From the NCBI GenBank assembly GCA_000711775.1, contig ARYC01000141.1, positions 1 to 64,000 on the forward strand: DNA of 64,000 nucleotides. Direction: 5' to 3'. The notes under the pieces are model-generated. The model had not been told where the DNA came from. It did not search any database and saw nothing but the letters and a program-made list of their open reading frames with translations. This DNA comes from Oxytricha trifallax (lineage: Eukaryota > Ciliophora > Spirotrichea > Sporadotrichida > Oxytrichidae). The translations under genes were made by a program, and so were the position numbers. Shown one piece after another: positions 45,449 to 58,069 of this stretch (within the stretch, counting starts at the first letter, position 1; each line of letters begins with the position of its first letter).

Positions 45449-46723
45449 ATAATATAATAACAAAAAATGATAGGTGATTAAAGGACTGGAGACCGCCCCT
45501 AGTAATAATATAACAACAAAAATTAGTCTATCAACTCTAATAACAGCCACTAAAACTAGTAAGCTAGTAATAATAAGAAGACAAGTGGTGGGAGCAATGT
45601 GAGCTAATAATAGCAGTGGCAGCAAAATCAAAAATTTCACAATAATGGCATAAGTAATAATTCTTAGAATACTAATTAGTTCCAGAGTAGCCACTTTTTA
45701 TTAATAAATGAAATAACAATTTGCAACAAACAATAGTGGTGGGTAGCCAACATACTTATATAGGCCAAAACCTCAAAATAACAATTATCAAAGCTAACAA
45801 TAGTAGCAAGTACAATAACAAGTTAAGAACCAAAATAGTATAGTTAATGATCAATATACAAGCAATTTCTCGTAGCTACAGCAGCAGTAATAATAGTAGC
45901 TAAGTATTGCGTTACCAGCACAAAAGTTCTAGCAATAGTTATAACACTAATAACTGTACGGTGTGAGTTCACAGATTCCTTCATCTTCAAGTGCGTATCA
46001 ATAGCAGTAGCAAGAAACATTAAGCTATGGAGGTTTCCGGATAGGAGGAAATACTAGCATAATTCAGAATGAGCAACACAATGGCACATTAAGCAGCTTT
46101 AGCGGCAGTTAGTTCGACATGCTTGAGAGTGCATCTCTGGATTTGGGGATTGAACATGATTTTATATCTAAAACTTACTCCATGATCCCAAGGTTCAATG
46201 ATTCTGACCTCACTTGTACTCAAGACACTACATTATGCTACTGATTACATTGAATACAGCACTTTGGATAAGAAAGGTACTTTCCAAAAGAACTTGGTGT
46301 GGTTAATGGGAAGGTTTGTTGATGAAAGCTTCGCTTAAACATCAAGTGATATTGATGTTCTCTCAGCATTTCCACAAAACATCACTGATATCTACATTTA
46401 CACCAACCTTGTTGGACTTTAAAAGAATGATGTATCAGTCAAAGACGATCTCTCAGCTATCTTAGATAAGCTTACTACTTTCTACGAGAATGGTTATCTC
46501 TCAAATACTGTTACTCTATTGACAAGTGACCCAGTCTTTTTGTCAATTTCCATTCTTGCTTTGAGATTTTCAGGTGAGGACTTCAGCGACTTGATTTAAA
46601 CAATTGCATCAAGATTTGTTAGCCACAATTCAAGTGGTAAGGTGTCAATTCCTGCTCTCATCTCAAACTGCGTGTATACTCCATTCAATTCAGTAAAAGT
46701 AGCAATAGGAGAGATTTTATGAC
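45449..46723 (+). pseudogene. Gln-rich protein fragment, possibly captured host gene
   Basis: An ATG at about 45,467 opens MIGDQRTGDRPQQQYNN, continuing Gln/Asn/Ser-rich (many TAA/TAG read as Gln). After a one-base shift near 45,697 it continues with NNNYQSQQQQQVQQQVKNQ and, further on, SSQIPSSSSAYQQQQQ. A globular part follows: DMLESASLDLGIEHDFISK; after another shift near 46,205, TLHYATDYIEYSTLDKKG, LVWLMGRFVDESFAQTSSD, DDLSAILDKLTTFYENGYL and LIQTIASRFVSHNSSGK, ending in TGA at about 46,721. The low-complexity N-terminus with a structured C-terminal part is common in ciliate regulatory proteins. I do not recognise the domain. Three frame changes mark it as non-functional here. Confidence 0.5.
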
Positions 46724-47290
46724 ACTCTAGGAGAATATCAAGGATGTTAAAGTTAAGACTATGATAGCAGGGTTACCAACTTTGCATCGTACATGCAATT
46801 CTTACCAGCCTGATGATTTAGAGAATAGCTTTTAGAACCAGAGGAATCCGCCAAGAGAAATCTCTCCTGATGCAGACAAAATCAGACCACTCAATAAACG
46901 AAAAACGAGGAGAGCCATTTTTATCTTGAGACTGGCACTCAATCTACTACTAACTGGAACTCACTCCCTCTTGTTAATGGATAATGCGTCCTACCACAGT
47001 AGCAGCTATAGCAATAGCATACTGTAGAAGCATAACTTACCTATACTCTTCCTGGGCCCTTACCAATACGACATGGCTCCAGTGAAAAAGCAATCAGGTT
47101 CATTAAGTGCCGCGACTTCAACCCCATGCTTTTCCTGTCTCTACGAAGTAAGTATACCTCCCCTTAATAAGCTATTGGAGGCGGCTACAGCGCAATTCGC
47201 AGGTCCTGGCTGTGCAGCTCTCACACTTGGACATGCGGTGGCTCACCGGCGCTTTTGCATGCTCTTTGGTCGATGCCCTGAGGCATCTTA
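46724..47290 (+). pseudogene. DD34E transposase remnant (LGPYQ type) with Glu-to-Lys change
   Basis: An open frame runs from LQENIKDVKVKTMIAGLP through NQRNPPREISPDADK to LLLTGTHSLLLMDNASYHSS. GAT at 46980-46982 encodes the second catalytic Asp in LMDNASYH. FLGPYQYDMAPV follows, and exactly 34 residues after the Asp the expected Glu is Lys (AAA, 47085-47087). The motif pair matches the transposase at 26296-27894 (FILDNATYH, YLGPYQFHLAPIE). Downstream, the frame changes and then decays. The N-terminal DNA-binding region and first Asp were not found, so this is a truncated remnant. A Glu-to-Lys change would abolish catalysis. Confidence 0.7.
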
Positions 47291-47690
47291 GCTTGCAGGA
47301 TGTCTGATACTGTAATTGATTCTGGTTTTGGCCACTCAATCCACGAAATCACGAATCACCCATACTCTACTAAAAGTGCCAATCCTTCGCCATCCTTATT
47401 TGAAGATTATCTCAGTCTTAGAAATACTTGTCTGTGTCGTAGATTAGAGGACGATGCGTCTTTTCAAGGGCTCTCGAATGACTATCTTTGCTGGTCCCCA
47501 TTTGCGTTTTTACCCTATAATTCCTCTGCAACACTGATTTGGTAAGTTAGGCAAATTATTAATACTAAAATATTTAATAGGCCAATTAAAGTCTAATTCC
47601 CAATATTTAAAATCAAATACGCCCTAATAAAATTTTAATTTATTTTTAGAATTAAACTTTGAGATTAGAAATGGAATCAAGTTCAGATTT
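47290..47690 (+). other. GC-rich to AT-rich transition, short open frame
   Basis: MSDTVIDSGFGHSIHEI begins at 47,300 and stays open without stops to about 47,545, continuing under the ciliate code into AT-rich DNA. No family signal. It could be a C-terminal piece of the transposase or a captured fragment. Confidence 0.3.
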
Positions 47691-48325
47691 AAGCAAGGAC
47701 CACAAAATCAGATCCAATAGCAAGCACCAAATGGCAAGGGAGAAGCCTACAGAGCGAGAGACATCCTAGAAGTAAAAGTCATCAGGAACGCCATTTACGC
47801 CAAGGTCATGTATGAAAACGATCCTCAAGGAATGGCAGAGTGGGTGGAGCACTCGAAGCTAATGTATGCAAGTTATCGAACCAGAGTTGAGTCCTTTATC
47901 AGTGAGAAGATGCCAGAGCTCCATGACCACCCCTACTAGAACATCTACGCGGGAGCGCGCTCAGATAGAGACAGAGACAAAGGGACCAGTTCAAGTGATA
48001 GCGATGATTCTGACACCAGTTCGCAATATTCTCATAAAGTTAGTGTCAATGGAAACTCTTATGAGTTGGCAGGCCACCAGCTAGAGGAGGAATGCAAGGG
48101 ACAGATGGAAGATGCCAGCATGAGTGAGGAAGAGTCATAGCAGACTAAGCAGAGCCAAATTCTTCAACAGTATGACCAAGAGACTAGAAAGCTGCTCGAT
48201 TCTCTTAAAAATTATTAAATTTACAACCCAATTGCTCAAGACTTAAATATATATATTAAAGTATTTTATTTATTATTGATTAAATTAACATTCACAAAAT
48301 TCGCTCAAATTTTACTCTTGGGGTT
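47691..48325 (+). CDS. Acidic accessory protein of the nested element
   Basis: Plus-strand frame without any TGA from about 47,675 to beyond 48,240: GIKFRFKQGPQNQIQQQ, then EAYRARDILEVKVIRNAIYA, MAEWVEHSKLMYASYRTR, a Ser/Asp-rich stretch SSSDSDDSDTSSQ, then EEECKGQMEDASMSEEES and ILQQYDQETRKLLDSLKNY. No ATG in frame is obvious at the 5' end. A TTTTTAG just upstream (about 47,650) could be a 3' splice site. Acidic with a probable C-terminal coil; no family recognised. It lies at the right end of the element, as accessory genes do in TBEs. Confidence 0.5.
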
Positions 48326-48684
48326 TTATAAGGATAATAATTAAACAGGATCTCTCGCAATACTTTCAAAGTGTATGTATTAGGACAATAATAATTTAAA
48401 CCGTTTTTAATAGTTATCAGTGCGATATTGGTCACTATCACAATCAAAAAAGTATAATCTAAATATTTTTCTGATAAAAATTATACTTGAAAAGAAGTTA
48501 TGATTAGAATTTCAAACGATATATATTAATTGATAGTATGTCACATCCTTATAAAATATTTAATATGTGATCTTGTATGATTTTTTATTAAAATGATTCC
48601 ATGCGTATTTATATTAATTAATTATTAACGTTTAAATATTGTTTTTTCACTTATTCATACATAACAACTTTAAAAAGTTTTTTC

Positions 48685-48726
48685 AGAGGCGTTGACTCCG
48701 ATTCTTAAAAAAGTACTAACGCCTCT
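48685..48726. other. 9-bp-stem hairpin AGAGGCGTT/AACGCCTCT
   Basis: A perfect 9-bp inverted repeat with a 24-nt loop in a GC-richer patch (48,685-48,860) of the right arm of the 4.6 kb element. No RNA gene recognised; the remainder of 48,332-48,890 shows nothing else. Confidence 0.45.
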
Positions 48727-48894
48727 TGACCACTCCTGTTAATTATTTTGTTTTGTTATAGAAGTATGGGCTCTTGTCCTTCCTAACACCGTTTGGGTAA
48801 CAACCCTTGACCCATCCTTAGGAGATTCTTACAGAATCTTTTTGTGATACTTCGTGTTATGGTTTTAAATTTATTTTTAACTAATATATATTCT

Positions 48895-49012
48895 GGGACG
48901 TCCTGGTAATCCTGGGACATCCTGGGACATCCTGATGATGTTGGGACATTATGATGGTGATCCTGGGACGTCCTGATAATCTTGGGTCGTCCTGATTTTC
49001 CTGGGACGTCCC
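48895..49012. repeat. Right subterminal iterons, GGGACGTCCTG type
   Basis: About six ~18-20-bp units (CTGGGACGTCCTGGTAATC, CTGGGACATCCTG, CTTGGGTCGTCCTGATTTTC), inverted relative to the left array. Confidence 0.75.
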
Positions 49013-49033
49013 GGTATCAACACCCTTTAATTT

Positions 49034-52000
49034 AAATTATTATATAAAAATTAAGATTAAATAATTTGGAGTTTGAAATGAAAAATTATCCATGCTATAT
49101 ATGATATCAACTTAAATTGGATCTGGAATTAATCCCGCATTAAAAGTCATGGTATCAGTTATTGGAACACTGTATAAGGTTTTTGACAATTATTATTATT
49201 TAAAGTAAAATTATATTTATAATATATAAGAAGGGTAAGTATTATTATTTTCGAGAATAAAAAATAAATAAAATACTAACTTATAATTTATTTAATTAAT
49301 AAATATGTTAATAATCTCAATTTTATCTATAAAAATAATAAAAAAAGTTGATTAAGTCTATATTACTTTAAGCCAGAATTTAATTTCTTAATTGTCTATT
49401 TTTTATAGTTAATAACTATTTTATTAATTAAATAACATCTTCTTAATTTTTTTTTAATTAAAGAATTTAACCCTTATATCTTTCTAATTTTTAAATGAGG
49501 CTTTTTTTAATTCTTCATAATTTATAAAATGCTTCAACTAAAATTCAGAACTTAGAGTATAGTTATTAGTAATTAATTAAAAAAATATAAAAAAATTTCT
49601 GGTTTGTTTTATATTTGTATATAGAGTTTAGATAAAATTCAAAATAAATATTATAATGTAAATTAACAAATCTTAAACATTTAGGTATCCAATATTTGGT
49701 GAGTTTCCATAAGTATCAAAGCAATTATAACCTGGAATTGTCGAAGAAAGGTACCCTATTAAATTAAATATATACATTGAAATTTTATATTGACTTAATA
49801 AGTAAGAATCTGTAAAATATGAATTATTAACATTTAATAATTTAATCTAATGATAAGCTCTGTTTTCATGGACTTAATTTAAATTGTCTTTTATTTTATA
49901 AATCATTTCAATTATCATATAGAAATATCAATTCATTTTAAAATCTAAGGATAAATAAAAGATAAATTATTTATGAGTTTATTACGTTAATCATATCGTA
50001 TAAATTTATTAAAATAATTTATCAAATTATTATGACTCTAGTTAAATTATATTTGACATGGAACACAAATTTTTATCCTAAAAATATCATAGTGTAAATT
50101 TAAATATAATTTATGACAAATTATTGATAAATTAAAAATTAATTCAAGTCTAATAGTTACAACTTTCTATAAAAAAATTGATTTAAGATATTTTACAGAA
50201 CATATTTTTTAGAATTGATATAGCTAAGTAAAGAAATATTTATATAATTTTTATAAAGAGTTTGTTTTTATCATACATTATATTTTTAAAAAATGATGAA
50301 ATTAAGTTATTTAATTTCGTAATTTTTTAAATTTAGATAAATGTCAGCAGCATCATAAGCTGATCCTACAAAATAATAGCTTTCTTAATATCCTGAAAAA
50401 ACAACTTGTCGAATCAGAATATTTAACTATTTAAAAAATCAATATTTAATAATTCATATTTTAGTTTAATAAAAATTAATTATAATATTGTATAATTAAA
50501 TCAATAATAATTCAACCCCTCCTCAAAATTTATATTTCATAGATTTTTTATTATTAATGCTTTCATGAATTTTGTTTTCAACACCTCAAAATTATTAAAT
50601 ATGTTATGAAATAAAATTATTCAGACTAAAGTAATTTTGATAAATATCATGAAAGGGAAAATTCCAAATAAAACTTTTTTATTTATTTAATTATAGTTTT
50701 AGGAGCACAGAGGAGCCGAGCAATTGCTAGTCTTTTCCAGCTTTTCCTCTTGTGGGGTTTTTTGGGGGCTCAAGGTTATGTGCCACGTCATTCACACCAG
50801 CAAAGTCATGACTCAAGGATGCAAATATTGGGTCATGTTATGACCCAGAATATCTCGTTATTAATTTAGCTTAACTATTCTATTCTATTCTAATTATAGT
50901 TTTGAAGAAAAAAAACTAATTTTGCAAATGATAAATTGAATCTTCAAAATTTGATATATAATATTTATTACTTGTTAAAAATCTAAATAAATGAGAGTAT
51001 ATTTCTATATGTCAAAAGAATTTTTTAATTAAATAAATGATGTATTAATAAAGAAATAGTCTTATAAAATCTAAATCAAAATTAAGATCAATTTGAAGAA
51101 AAAAATCGAATCAAAACTCGAGGAATAAGGTTTTATGAATTTGGATGTCAATTGGGATAGATAAACTAATTTAGGGTGGAAGGGGAATCTCATTTTAAGC
51201 CTTCAAAAAAGATTAGTAGAGGAGCTCAGCTAACAAAAACTGATAATCTTAAATAATTATGTCGTTTTAATAATAATTCCACTAAATAATTTTTGTTAGA
51301 TTTTCAATATATAAAATTGCTTTTTTAAAAATCGAAATCACTTTATAATAGCATGATTTCAATAATTGTCAAGTATTATTTTAAATGAATTAATATCTAT
51401 AAGAATTTTATTTCTAGTTTTCATTAGTATTTTTTAATAATAATTCCTCAATTCCAAAATACTTTTTTATATTTTAATTAAAAATATTTGAAGAAGCATA
51501 TTTCGTAGGAGAATTATATAAAGGTAATTAAGTTAACCCAGATCCAAAATCAGATAGTTGCAGAGTAACAAATCTGTTAAACTTTTTATTATTTAAATTT
51601 AAAATACTATTATAATTTATTCAATAAATAAACTTTGCAAAAGGATATAAATTTGTTAGAAACATAACCAGATAAGGAATAATTTATTATAAATAAATAC
51701 TTTAATAACATCATATTATTTTACAGATAACCATTTGTAAAAGTAATTCCAGAACATGAATACAATTCAGTGCTTGTCATATTTAAGCTTTATTAAATAT
51801 TCATATTTATTTTTTAAATATGGTTTCTTATTCATTTAAATAATAAAAAAACCTTTTGAATAGCAAATTTTATAATTTTCTTATTTTTTTAAAATTAAAA
51901 TAATTTTTAAAAAATCAATTTAATAATCTTTTTATTTATAAAACGAGTTATATTTAAAGGCTTAAATTATTTTTTAATAATTACAAACATTTTTTAAATT

Positions 52001-52554
52001 TTGATAATTCCTTAGATATTTGTCTCAATTTTTTATGACTTTAATTAATAAAATTCAAATTTAAGTAAAGATCTGTAAGAGATGCTGTTCCTAGTTGGAA
52101 TGTGAAGAATCCTACTCCAGTGGAATTAAATAATTTTTATCTATTATTTTATAGTGTACTGTTATATCCATGGCATCGATAAATATCATGAATTATTTCA
52201 ATTTTTAAATAATAAACACCCATATATGTAATTCTAATCAGGAGTAATATGAACATAGTCTGGTAATAACTCTGTCTGAGAAAAATACATTAATTAATAA
52301 ATAAAATGGTTTGATCCAGATTGATAAAAAAATGTGTATGGGACTGCACTTGTACTTTCTATTTAAATGAGCATTTAATCAAAATAATATTTCTTTAATT
52401 GAAGCTATAATTAATTTACTCAGTTATTTATTAATTAAATTAAGTTATTTTAAAGGATATTTAAACTTTCCTCGATTTATTTTATTTTTTTAAATGAATT
52501 ATTTGAATTATTTCTAAATATTAATTTATGGGGGAATGTTTCCTGGCAAGTAAA

Positions 52555-52586
<32 letters not shown>

Positions 52587-55500
52587 TAATAGTTTTTCCG
52601 TAATATTATAATTAAATTAATTTTTATATTTAGTATTTGTTTTAGGGATATCAAACATCCTCTACTATCTTATAAGAAAATTAAGGACAAGTGTTTGCTT
52701 AATAACATTGCTCTGAATAACGTTAAAATCATTTTTTATTTTTATTTATCATTTTTTGAAAATGCATTTAAAGTTATATTTAAGGAGATTAAAATAAATA
52801 TTTAGGTATTAATATAGTATAATAATATATTTTATATATTTATTGAAAACAAATCAATAAAATTATTTATTAGTTGTAGTATGATAGATAATTAAAAAAA
52901 TAATTTAGATAAAATTAAAAAAGTTTACGAATCAGGAAACTTCCCTAAATTTTCGTATCACAAGTATAATTTGAAATTTCCCAAACCTAATATTTTTTTG
53001 AAAAAAAATAACAAAAAACTATATTAAAGAATTCAACATTTACATAAAAATATAATTAGGTTTGATGAAGTTGAATCCTACTAAATACCTGCAACAATTA
53101 TACTAGTACCACTAAACTGTATTTATCATTAAATATCTATTTTAATTTAATAGTAAATTTAAGAAAACCGAAATAATAAGTCTTATGAAAAAGGTTTATT
53201 GATGAATAGTATGCTTTGAAAAATGAAATTACAATATCCACTACTTGTATATGTCAACTACCTAACCCATTCACAAAAAAAAACATAAGAAAATAAAATT
53301 GATATTTAATAATATCCTTTAAGTAAAATTTATCATACAAATAGTGAGTTTTAATTTCTCTTTTAATATAAAAATTGGGAAGTTCATCTAACCACAAAGA
53401 TAGGAAGGTATCAACTTTTCTTTAATTTATTTAATTATTTTAAATTTATTTTATTACTTTAATAATAAAGCAACATACAGAAAAATAATAATAAGAATGG
53501 ATTGTTAAAATAAAATGATTTCTAAAATCAAAGTGCAAAATTTATAGTTAGTTAGAAAAATGATAAATTTATATTTCTCTTTACCATTTTGAAATCACAA
53601 AAGGACATTCTCATATAAATTTAAAATGCAGAGACACACATTTTAAATTATAATAAAGCTTTGAACTATTTTTTTTATGATTGTACTGTTCCTAGATTGG
53701 GACTCATTTATACAATTTAATTTTGCAGAAAATTTGGTCCAGCTTCTAAAATAGTTCTTATAAAGTAAATGACCCCACTATATAATTTATTTAAATACTA
53801 ACTAATTTAAAGACACTACCGTCAATTTAAATTTACTGATACCTTAATCTGTAACACACCTCATTAAAAGTGATTGCCCGTACAATTGCTCCTTGAATTT
53901 TATTTTATAAATGCTAAAATTAATAATTATGATAAATGATAGGTATTTAAAATTTAATAATAATAATTATTAAGGATGAGTGAAAATTTAATATGAAGAA
54001 TATTATGATTATGATCATCAATTAAACTATGTAAGTTGCATTTTATTTATCTAACATTATATAAAGCATTGCTATGCTAGGAGGATAATTGTTGAATAGA
54101 AAACTGTTTGTATAATTCCATTTTCAATTTATTTAAAGCGTATATATTTTAATCCTAAATCAATTCTTGGAATAATCTATTTTTCCTGTTATTTATCATA
54201 TATGCCCTATTATAAAACCTCGTATATCATTTAAGACAGGAGGATTGAGGTTAAGTACAATTAAATTAATAATTAATTATTATTGGCATATAATTTAAAT
54301 GTTAATATTTGAGCTAATTATTTAAAATATTGGCTCAATTAATTGTAATTATAAGATAATTCAAACAGGGTATGTAAATTTATCTTTGATCTAAATATCT
54401 TCAATTAAAGTCAATAAACATTAACTATTAATTTATTTGTTCTTAACTCTAATTCTTTTGTCTAAATAGATATCTGAAGTTTTAAATATATTTATAAGCA
54501 TCATATACTTATACTTTTGTTATTCCAATAAATTTATTTCAAATAAGTCTAGTAAGTTGTACTTTCTTTTAATGATTATTGCATATTATATTTTTTAATG
54601 TTTATTTTTTTATTCATATTTAAATTTTATTTATTTTCATCGCCAGACAACATTTTAAATAATTGTCAGGAAATCATTTTTATAATGATTTTAAGTATTA
54701 TCAGTATCAAGGATTTTAAATTTATTGTTTACCATTTATATGATTGCTTTTCTTATTATTGTATTTTCAAATAATTAGTTTCATTTTTGGTAGTGTTAAA
54801 TCCTTTTGCTTTAATTAAAGTCTAAATGGCTTTTATAGGGTGCCAAAATAAATATCTGGAATGATATTAATGATTCCATTATATTTAATAGGGATACTTA
54901 GAACAATTTTTTATATTCTTTTCTATAACTCTGAATTACAAATGGTTTATCATTGTATAATTTAACTCGCCTGACAATTATTTAAAAGATTGTCAAGCCT
55001 GAAAATTATTTTGAAGATTCAGTCAAAATAGTATTAAAATCTGGAATATAAAAATCCTTAAATACAAAAAGTTATTAATATTAGTTACTTATAAAAATTT
55101 TAATATTTTAAATTATATTTATTTTGAAGTTTTTTAATAATTTGATATTGAAGAAGTTTGAAATAGTATAGCATAAAATTATTTTTCATTAATGCAAATT
55201 ATTTATATAAATATTTTTAAAATTAACTTTTAAGTATTTTAATAAATAATGAGAAATAGAAATCGAATTTGTTTTTAATCAATATGAACTTTAATTTACT
55301 CCTAATTCAATACATAAGTAAATTTTAAATAATTATCTAATAAAAGTAACAAATCTTAAAAAATAAATACTTTTTATGTATAAAATAAATAATTTTGATA
55401 AAATATAAAACTATGAATAAATCTAATTTAATTTTAATAGAAAAGTAATTAAGTTTCAAGTTTTAAATATAAATCAAATTATTTAGTAATAAATATATAT

Positions 55501-57700
55501 AAATTTAATATATAAGAAATGGGCTCAAGTAGTATAAATATAACTTTTATCACTTGAGCCCATATTTAATATAATAATATAAAAATCAAATGAATTTTAA
55601 ACAAATAATTATAATAGTGTTTGAATAATGCTTCATTATATAATTTGTCATATATTTAGATTTTAAATATTCGAAATTTTTACACTATTTTGACTGATTG
55701 TCAAGCCAGATCATTATATTAAAGACTAAACAATTTATTAACTACGGCATCTTGATAAATTTCTTAGAATTCACACATCTTGGTAGAAAATAAATTCATT
55801 TTTTTTTAGAAAGTTCAACTTGCTTCTTTAGAAGCCATTTGGATGTATAATTTTATGCACTAGAATTACTTTATTTAGCTTATTTTTTAAGAATTAAAGA
55901 GACAGTAGATTTAGCTATAATTATTTAAGAAGAATAAATAAAAATACTCAATCTATTAAAGGCTGAAGCTAAGCATAATATTGTTATAAAATAATAATGA
56001 TTTATAATAACTGAATTATTAGTTAAATTAATTATTTTTGGTATTTTAGTATTTTTTCTTTAAGAAATATTTAATTTCTTACAAGAATAAATATAAATCA
56101 AATTCAATTTTTAGATTTTATTTTTTTTATCTTAAATTATAGTTTTTTAATTTAAAAAAGTGCCATAAATTGAGATATGTAATACAGTCTGTATTTCAAT
56201 TTTAAATAATGTTTATTCCAATTTGAGTTAAAAAGTTTATTTATGTAATAAGATAATTTATAAAAAATATGGTCAAGCTTTTACCTTATTTATGATTGAA
56301 GCTCGATGATGATTTCAATGATAATAATCTAAAAAAGTTATTTACTACTTAACTTTTTTAAAAATGGAAAAGTAATGATAAATTTTCTTAATTTTTTTAA
56401 CATAAAAAAATCTAACCTACATTATTATTTATAATTAAAATGATTATTATTGAACTTTTTCGAACGAGATAAGAACTTGAGAAAATGCTGAAAAGCCATT
56501 TATATAAAAGGAACTTGTTTTTAAAGCTGCAATCATATAGTTGCCATATACTGCTATATCACGAACACAATCTACATATCCGTTAAATGTCGTAGATTGA
56601 AAAAATAAAATTTTAAAATAAAATATCTATTAAACAGTATTTAATTTAATTTTATTTTTAAAAATAATTATATTGAGTTGACAATTAATAGAAATTTAGC
56701 CACTTTAGCCTGGATTATTTTTTAATTTTTAGAATCTTATATAATACTAAAAATGGATTTAGTTGGTGAATTAAAGTAAAATCCTATGAATTTAAATAAT
56801 AGAAAATTTTATTATGAATGGCGAATATGTTGTAGCATTCTCAGAACATCCTCCAAAAATCAAATTTCAATATAGGAAGTTTAAAGTATCTCAAATAATT
56901 AATTTTTTTTTATGTTTTGTAATATGATAATACTTTTTAATATATAAACCTTTATATATATATATATATATATTGATAAAAGACCGAAAAATCATTTTCA
57001 GTAAATCATTTTTTATTGTCTTTTAAGTTATAATTTTTGAGATAAATACTCTTCTAAAAAATAAATAGATAAAGTAATAAGTAGCAATTTAAATTAATAC
57101 ATGACTTTTGATAAATATGAATTAACTAGTTTTTCTAAAAAAATTATTCATAAGTTTAATTAGTATCCTTAATAAAAAAATAAATACCAAACTAATTTAG
57201 AGAATTTATAATTTCTTGATTATCGTATCTTTTAATAAATAGTTCCATAAATTGAATAATTTAATAACTACATAAAAAACTTATTTAATTAATATTTATT
57301 AATCTGCTTCTACCCATAAATTTTGATTGGCATCTACTTTATATAAAATAATTAAATGTTTTGTTTAAAAGTTTCTAAAGTTTTATATTATCTTAATTGA
57401 TCATTGTCAATTAATTTTAATTAATTATTAAAAATTTATTTTAATTCATTATTTGTATTTATTAGATTTTTCTCTAAATAAATGTATTAAGTTTAACTTC
57501 AAGAACAGTAGTATGTATATTAGTATTGAGCAATATTTCATGTTCAATCATTAAAGGCAGTTATTTTTAAGTAAAGCAGGTCGTGGGATCAGGAAATTTT
57601 AATTATTTCTTTTAAAAATAACAAATTTTATAAATGACCCATAACCTGATACTCCATTAATTAAAAAATATTTCTAAGCATTTTAATAATGTATAAAAAG
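49034..57700 (-). CDS. Unit 2: ectodomain repeat segments separated by AT-rich spacers
   Basis: Collinear with unit 1 17,990-24,700. Segments from the 5' side: PDPTTCFTQKQLPLMIEH (about 57,595), NLIFGGCSENATTY (about 56,865), EWVRQLTYTSSGYCNF (about 53,275), SIIVAGIQQDSTSSN (about 53,110), STGVGFFTFQLGTASL (about 52,130), a match to FSGIPDNEKFYFAG near 50,420-50,350, YNCFDTYGNSPNIGY (about 49,735) and MTFNAGLIPDPIQVDI (about 49,155). Each aligns with a unit 1 segment, so they are real coding pieces of a duplicated gene. The kilobase-scale AT-rich gaps fit IESs. Apart from the elements listed separately, the gaps contain only low-complexity AT runs (for example 52,556-52,577 and 56,957-56,972). 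Confidence 0.5.
50700..50870. other. GC-rich patch with palindrome
   Basis: About 170 bp of GC-richer DNA in a very AT-rich stretch. It contains GGGGTTTTTTGGGGG and the palindrome TGGGTCATGTTATGACCCA (about 50,830). A second milder patch is at 51,100-51,235. No coding frame or terminal repeats that I can support. Confidence 0.4.
52521..52953. mobile_element. Non-autonomous element with GGGGGAATGTTTCC ends
   Basis: Left end TTAATTTATGGGGGAATG, right end GGAAACTTCCCTAAATTTTC. Same family as 36,529-36,945, about 430 bp, more diverged. It contains a long AT dinucleotide run near its left end and no coding sequence. It lies in a unit 2 spacer. Confidence 0.65.
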
Positions 57701-58069
57701 AGTAATAATTAATATTTTTAATTTCTAATTTTTAATCGATATTGAATCTATAGTTTTTTAAAAATAATTTTTAAAGCATTTAATATAAATATTAAAAAAG
57801 ATAAAAATATAATAATAACGGAAATTTTTATTATATTAATTGATTAAATTAATTTTATTTCATAAGAATTTAATTAATGCTATTTAAAAAATTATAAATT
57901 TATTTAAATAAAATTTTATTAATCTCTACAATTTTTTTTTAATTATAATAAAAGTTTTTCTATTTTTGATTAAATATATAACTACTTTGAATTTCCTTGT
58001 TTGATAGAGTTCTATATTATTGAAAGATCTGATTGTAAGTATTTCAATAATTAAATATTTAAAACAATT

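Larger units (their letters stand above)
45378..48326. mobile_element. Nested DD34E element (2.95 kb) with host-like Gln-rich cargo
   Basis: Inverted ends AAACCCCAAGAGTAAAATTT (45378) and its perfect complement (48326), flanked by TA (45376-45377 and 48327-48328) as expected for Tc1/mariner-like insertion. All recognisable coding is on the plus strand: a Gln-rich gene, a stretch with transposase catalytic motifs, and an acidic C-terminal gene. The interior is far GC-richer than its flanks. It is nested inside the 4.6 kb element. Confidence 0.75.
44426..49025. mobile_element. 4.6 kb element with 23-bp TIRs, GGACGTCC iterons and 8-bp TSD
   Basis: Left end GGGTGTTGATACCGGGACGT and right end its perfect complement (23 bp in all). 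Exact 8-bp duplication TTTAATTT at 44418-44425 and 49026-49033. Both ends carry subterminal repeats of GGACGTCCCAGGAT type: three on the left (44,440-44,492), about six on the right (48,895-49,012). Unit 1 has collinear DNA without it (about 8,710-8,730). An 8-bp duplication occurs in hAT, P and Merlin-type transposons. GG-starting ends fit Merlin, while subterminal iterons fit hAT. Outside the nested element at 45378-48326 I find no transposase, so it may be non-autonomous or may have lost its genes. Confidence 0.8.

Noticed and set aside
45437..45694. 85-codon minus-strand hydrophobic frame
   Set aside because: Complement of the plus-strand Gln/Asn-rich region; hydrophobicity is an artefact of reading poly-Gln DNA on the other strand.
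44440..49012. CRISPR-like array from regularly spaced GGACGTCC repeats
   Set aside because: Only a few imperfect ~20-bp units with no unique spacers, inverted at the two ends of one element, in a eukaryotic genome; they are transposon subterminal iterons.
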